Below are positions 6,117-6,149 of a DNA stretch of 6,149 bases, piece after piece; positions within the stretch are counted from its first letter, which is position 1, and each line of letters starts with the position of its first letter. The DNA comes from Eubacteriales Family XIII. Incertae Sedis bacterium. GTDB taxonomy: Bacteria; Bacillota; Clostridia; Peptostreptococcales; Anaerovoracaceae. The stretch covers positions 1 through 6,149 of the forward strand of contig JAITKU010000252.1 of assembly GCA_031278255.1 (NCBI GenBank), read 5' to 3'. Made by a program: the position numbers and the translations under genes. The notes under the pieces were generated by a model. That model ran no database searches. It had not been told where the DNA came from and saw nothing but the letters and a program-made list of their open reading frames with translations.

Positions 6117-6149
6117 AACCGCGCGACTTTCAGGTTGCTTTATGATATA

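Larger units (their letters stand above)
5841..6132. repeat. 10-base inverted repeat enclosing the small ORF
   Basis: TGAAAGTCGC (5841-5850) is the exact reverse complement of GCGACTTTCA (6123-6132). The enclosed 272 bases are AT-rich and contain one small ORF. The pair might be terminal repeats of a small insertion or coincidence; no flanking target duplication can be judged because the window ends at 6149. Confidence 0.4.

Noticed and set aside
1..6149. CRISPR array, tRNA, rRNA, toxin-antitoxin pair or defence operon
   Set aside because: No regularly spaced repeats, no cloverleaf or rRNA-like sequence, and no second gene beside the small membrane ORF were found. The core of the window is housekeeping genes.

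Overview
The window is an ordinary-looking, GC-rich chromosomal segment of a low-abundance-type Clostridia (Firmicutes/Bacillota) bacterium. The evidence is a perfect CIRCE operator (the HrcA repressor site) in front of groES-groEL, strong AAGGAGG-type ribosome binding sites, Firmicutes-like GroEL and GuaA sequences, and the gene order groES-groEL-guaB-guaA, which I recall from several clostridia. No order or genus can be named from the sequence alone.

Layout, all genes on the + strand. Positions 1-111 hold a GC-rich set of nested inverted repeats of unknown identity, cut by the window edge. Positions 112-342 are AT-rich and show no gene. A sigma-A type promoter (343-370) and CIRCE (376-402) drive groES (483-761) and groEL (783-2414), closed by a long rho-independent terminator (2486-2539). 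A second, weaker promoter candidate (2562-2590) precedes guaB (2666-4171) and guaA (4202-5818), which are 30 bases apart and almost certainly one operon. After guaA the composition turns AT-rich, with a small one-helix membrane peptide ORF (5937-6116) enclosed by a 10-base inverted repeat.

Together the genes form two units. One is the heat-inducible Hsp60/Hsp10 folding chamber. The other is the two-step branch from IMP through XMP to GMP. The most informative point is that guaB encodes an IMP dehydrogenase of the kind known from the protist Tritrichomonas foetus rather than the usual bacterial GuaB. It matches that enzyme's residue numbering at the catalytic Cys319, the Arg418-Tyr419 pair and the drug-selectivity positions Lys310 and Glu431.

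I found no CRISPR array, tRNA, rRNA, recognisable transposase or defence system. The less explained parts are the two edges: the nested hairpins on the left, and the AT-rich mini-ORF on the right. They share two 9-base words in the same order, which may mean related dispersed or mobile sequence on both sides of a conserved housekeeping block.
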